Shown: one piece after another, positions 62,780-64,000 of the stretch
Layout: every line of letters begins with the position of its first letter
How positions within the stretch are numbered: the stretch's first letter is position 1
Assembly: GCA_013334965.1 (NCBI GenBank)
Contig: JAAXWO010000008.1
Coordinates: forward strand, 1 to 64,000
From: Chlorobiaceae bacterium
GTDB taxonomy: Bacteria > Bacteroidota > Chlorobiia > Chlorobiales > Chlorobiaceae
Length of the DNA stretch: 64,000 nt
Direction of reading: 5' to 3'
The notes under the pieces: model-generated
Told to the model about the DNA's origin: nothing
Seen by the model: only the letters and a program-made list of their open reading frames with translations
The model's database searches: none
Translations under genes and position numbers: made by a program

Positions 62780-63370
62780 ATGAAAAGTGGATTTTTGAAA
62801 ACTGCACTTATGGTGGCAGGCCTTGGATTCGTATCTACAAACGCTTTTGCAGGAACAGTAACTGGAACGGTTGACGCTTCCAATCCAAAATTCAAGAAAG
62901 ACGCCGTTGTATACCTTAAGGGTGTAAAGGGTCCTCTTGCACCGAAAAAAGCTGTAGTCGATCAGAAGAACCTGGTGTTCATTCCTCATGTTCTTGCAGT
63001 GCCGACCGGTTCTACCGTCGATTTCAAGAACAGCGACAAGGTGAACCATAACATTTTCTCTGCTGACGTCTGCAAAAAGTTCAACCTCGGAACATACAAT
63101 CCCGGTATGTCCAAGGCTGTTGTCTTTGACAAGCCTTGCATCGTGAACCTCCTCTGCAACGTCCACTCTGAGATGTCCGGTTATGTTGTCGTCGTCGACA
63201 GCAACTACTCCGCTGTAACCGGCGCAGACGGCAAATTCACCATCAGCAACGTTCCCGCCGGCACCTATGAAATCACGGCATGGAGCGAGAAGCTGAAACC
63301 AGTTGGGACAACAACGGTTACCGTCGCTGACGCCGGTACAGCAACAGCTGCCATCAAGCTCGCGAAGTAA
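62780..63370 (+). CDS. cupredoxin-like electron carrier with C-terminal CarboxypepD-like domain
   Basis: 196 residues. Signal peptide MKSGFLKTALMVAGLGFVST, cleaved near NAFAG. The plastocyanin-like domain shows the type 1 copper ligands: His in FKNSDKVNHNIFSAD, and Cys, His and Met in NLLCNVHSEMSGYVVVV. A small beta-sandwich follows (DGKFTISNVPAGTYEITAWS), like carboxypeptidase regulatory domains attached to methylamine-utilisation-type cupredoxins. It probably carries electrons in the periplasm and uses copper. AAGGAG before the ATG; 151 bases after the lipoprotein cytochrome, and a strong terminator closes the unit. Confidence 0.9.
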   Translation: MKSGFLKTALMVAGLGFVSTNAFAGTVTGTVDASNPKFKKDAVVYLKGVKGPLAPKKAVVDQKNLVFIPHVLAVPTGSTVDFKNSDKVNHNIFSADVCKKFNLGTYNPGMSKAVVFDKPCIVNLLCNVHSEMSGYVVVVDSNYSAVTGADGKFTISNVPAGTYEITAWSEKLKPVGTTTVTVADAGTATAAIKLAK

Positions 63371-63392
63371 CCTGTTTACGGTTATACCGATT

Positions 63393-63431
63393 AAAACCAT
63401 GAACCATGCAGAAATGCCGGTTCATGGTTTT
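63393..63431 (+). terminator. terminator of the cytochrome operon
   Basis: AAAACCATGAACC (63393-63405) pairs perfectly with GGTTCATGGTTTT (63419-63431), followed by a long T run: a classic rho-independent terminator. Confidence 0.95.
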
Positions 63432-63825
63432 TTTTTGTCTTTTTTTTCATTGAAATGATCCTGCTCGATGTATCCTGGGTTGCCCCACCCTCTTCGATCG
63501 TATATTTTCAGGACTCATTGCGGTTTATGTCGATTAATCACGAATCATTCAGGTGTATTATTTGATAGAATTACATCTCTTGCCGATACGAATGGTAACA
63601 GATGCTTGAGCGGCATATATCTTCGTTACCTTGCATAACCATTCATAGTCGATCTTCGATCCATATATGATGTACAACGATGACCTCAGATGCAATGCCT
63701 GATTATCCGTGAGCAAAAAGCATGTCAGTTTCGCATGGTTATCTTTGAAAGAACTGGAGTTGTCCGTGCCGGTCAACGCGCAAATTCATATCTGAATCAA
63801 CTATCATCATGAAGGATATATAAGT
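63432..63825. other. intergenic region
   Basis: A 72-codon minus-strand frame (63558-63776) lacks a ribosome site and is not called. Promoter of the next gene presumably at its right end. Confidence 0.35.
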
Positions 63826-64000
63826 ATGATGAAGGTATCGCATGCAAAATTGACCGTTATAAGCGCCATAATGGCATCCGCATCAATAATGCTTCCTTTT
63901 TCAAATAACGTACTTGCTGAATCGGCACCTGAACAGGGCGTCTTCAGTATGAAATACCTGAATTACCATGATAGCCAGACCGGAGACAACGCCCAAACGG
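63826..64000 (+). CDS. 5' end of an exported DUF3570-like protein (runs off the edge)
   Basis: 58 codons are in the window. Signal peptide from MMKVSHAKLTVISAIMASAS to NNVLAES, then a mature start FSMKYLNYHDSQTG that resembles the first strand of DUF3570-type outer-membrane barrels. AAGGA precedes the ATG. Its place after the cytochrome operon suggests a link to electron exchange at the cell surface, but this is tentative. Confidence 0.6.
   Translation, partial: MMKVSHAKLTVISAIMASASIMLPFSNNVLAESAPEQGVFSMKYLNYHDSQTGDNAQT

Noticed and set aside
63558-63776. 72-codon minus-strand frame
   Set aside because: AT-rich gap, no ribosome site, no recognisable pattern.
1-64000. tRNA, rRNA or known riboswitches
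   Set aside because: I looked for T-loop-like and other conserved RNA motifs in the gaps and saw none; a tRNAscan/Infernal run would be decisive.

Overview
The window reads as a chromosome segment of a green sulfur bacterium (Chlorobia), most likely an iron(II)-oxidising member of Chlorobium. Three things point there: a BciA-type 8-vinyl reductase of (bacterio)chlorophyll synthesis (34543-35583), a Cyc2-type fused cytochrome-porin of the kind linked to iron(II) oxidation (55324-56556), and a following operon for a Rieske/cytochrome b complex that carries an octaheme cytochrome c instead of cytochrome c1. The species is inference; no rRNA or tRNA gene is visible in the window.

Layout. 1-10 kb is accessory-like: a truncated and an intact RAYT transposase plus a third decayed RAYT tail, an AT-rich PD-(D/E)XK nuclease-like gene, an IS21 remnant, and a dispersed ~30 bp repeat, around a normal pfkA and three small exported proteins. 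7-18.5 kb carries an OYE-family oxidoreductase, a rhodanese/MauE-like pair, a cyclophilin, an outer-membrane barrel, a Sel1 protein, a CAP-domain protein preceded by a G10 tract, and two convergent pirins. 18.9-20.7 kb is a two-gene exported operon, perhaps a peptidase-like protein with a separate propeptide-like partner. 21-32 kb mixes housekeeping genes (pepD, purT, a CDF transporter) with oddities: a cyclase-fold protein lacking its catalytic aspartates, an orphan Hcp and a broken two-TM gene. 32-41 kb has a CoA-transferase, bciA, a DUF2461 protein, a methyltransferase and small proteins. 41.7-50.3 kb is a compact recCBD operon.

50.7-64 kb is the metabolic centrepiece. A small Cys-motif exported protein and an OprC-like TonB copper receptor (with both the CxxxM and HxM copper motifs) come first, then about 1 kb of non-coding DNA, then cyc2 with two strong hairpins behind it. 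Next come the Rieske protein, a 2[4Fe-4S] ferredoxin, a split cytochrome b (b6-like plus subunit IV-like), a membrane-anchored octaheme cytochrome c, a monoheme lipoprotein cytochrome c, a cupredoxin-like protein, and the start of a DUF3570-like exported protein at the right edge.

A working model (inference): Cyc2 takes electrons from iron(II) at the outer membrane; the lipoprotein cytochrome and the cupredoxin carry them through the periplasm; the Rieske/b/octaheme complex exchanges them with menaquinone, possibly in the uphill direction; the ferredoxin may connect this to the low-potential pool. The copper receptor could supply the cupredoxin.
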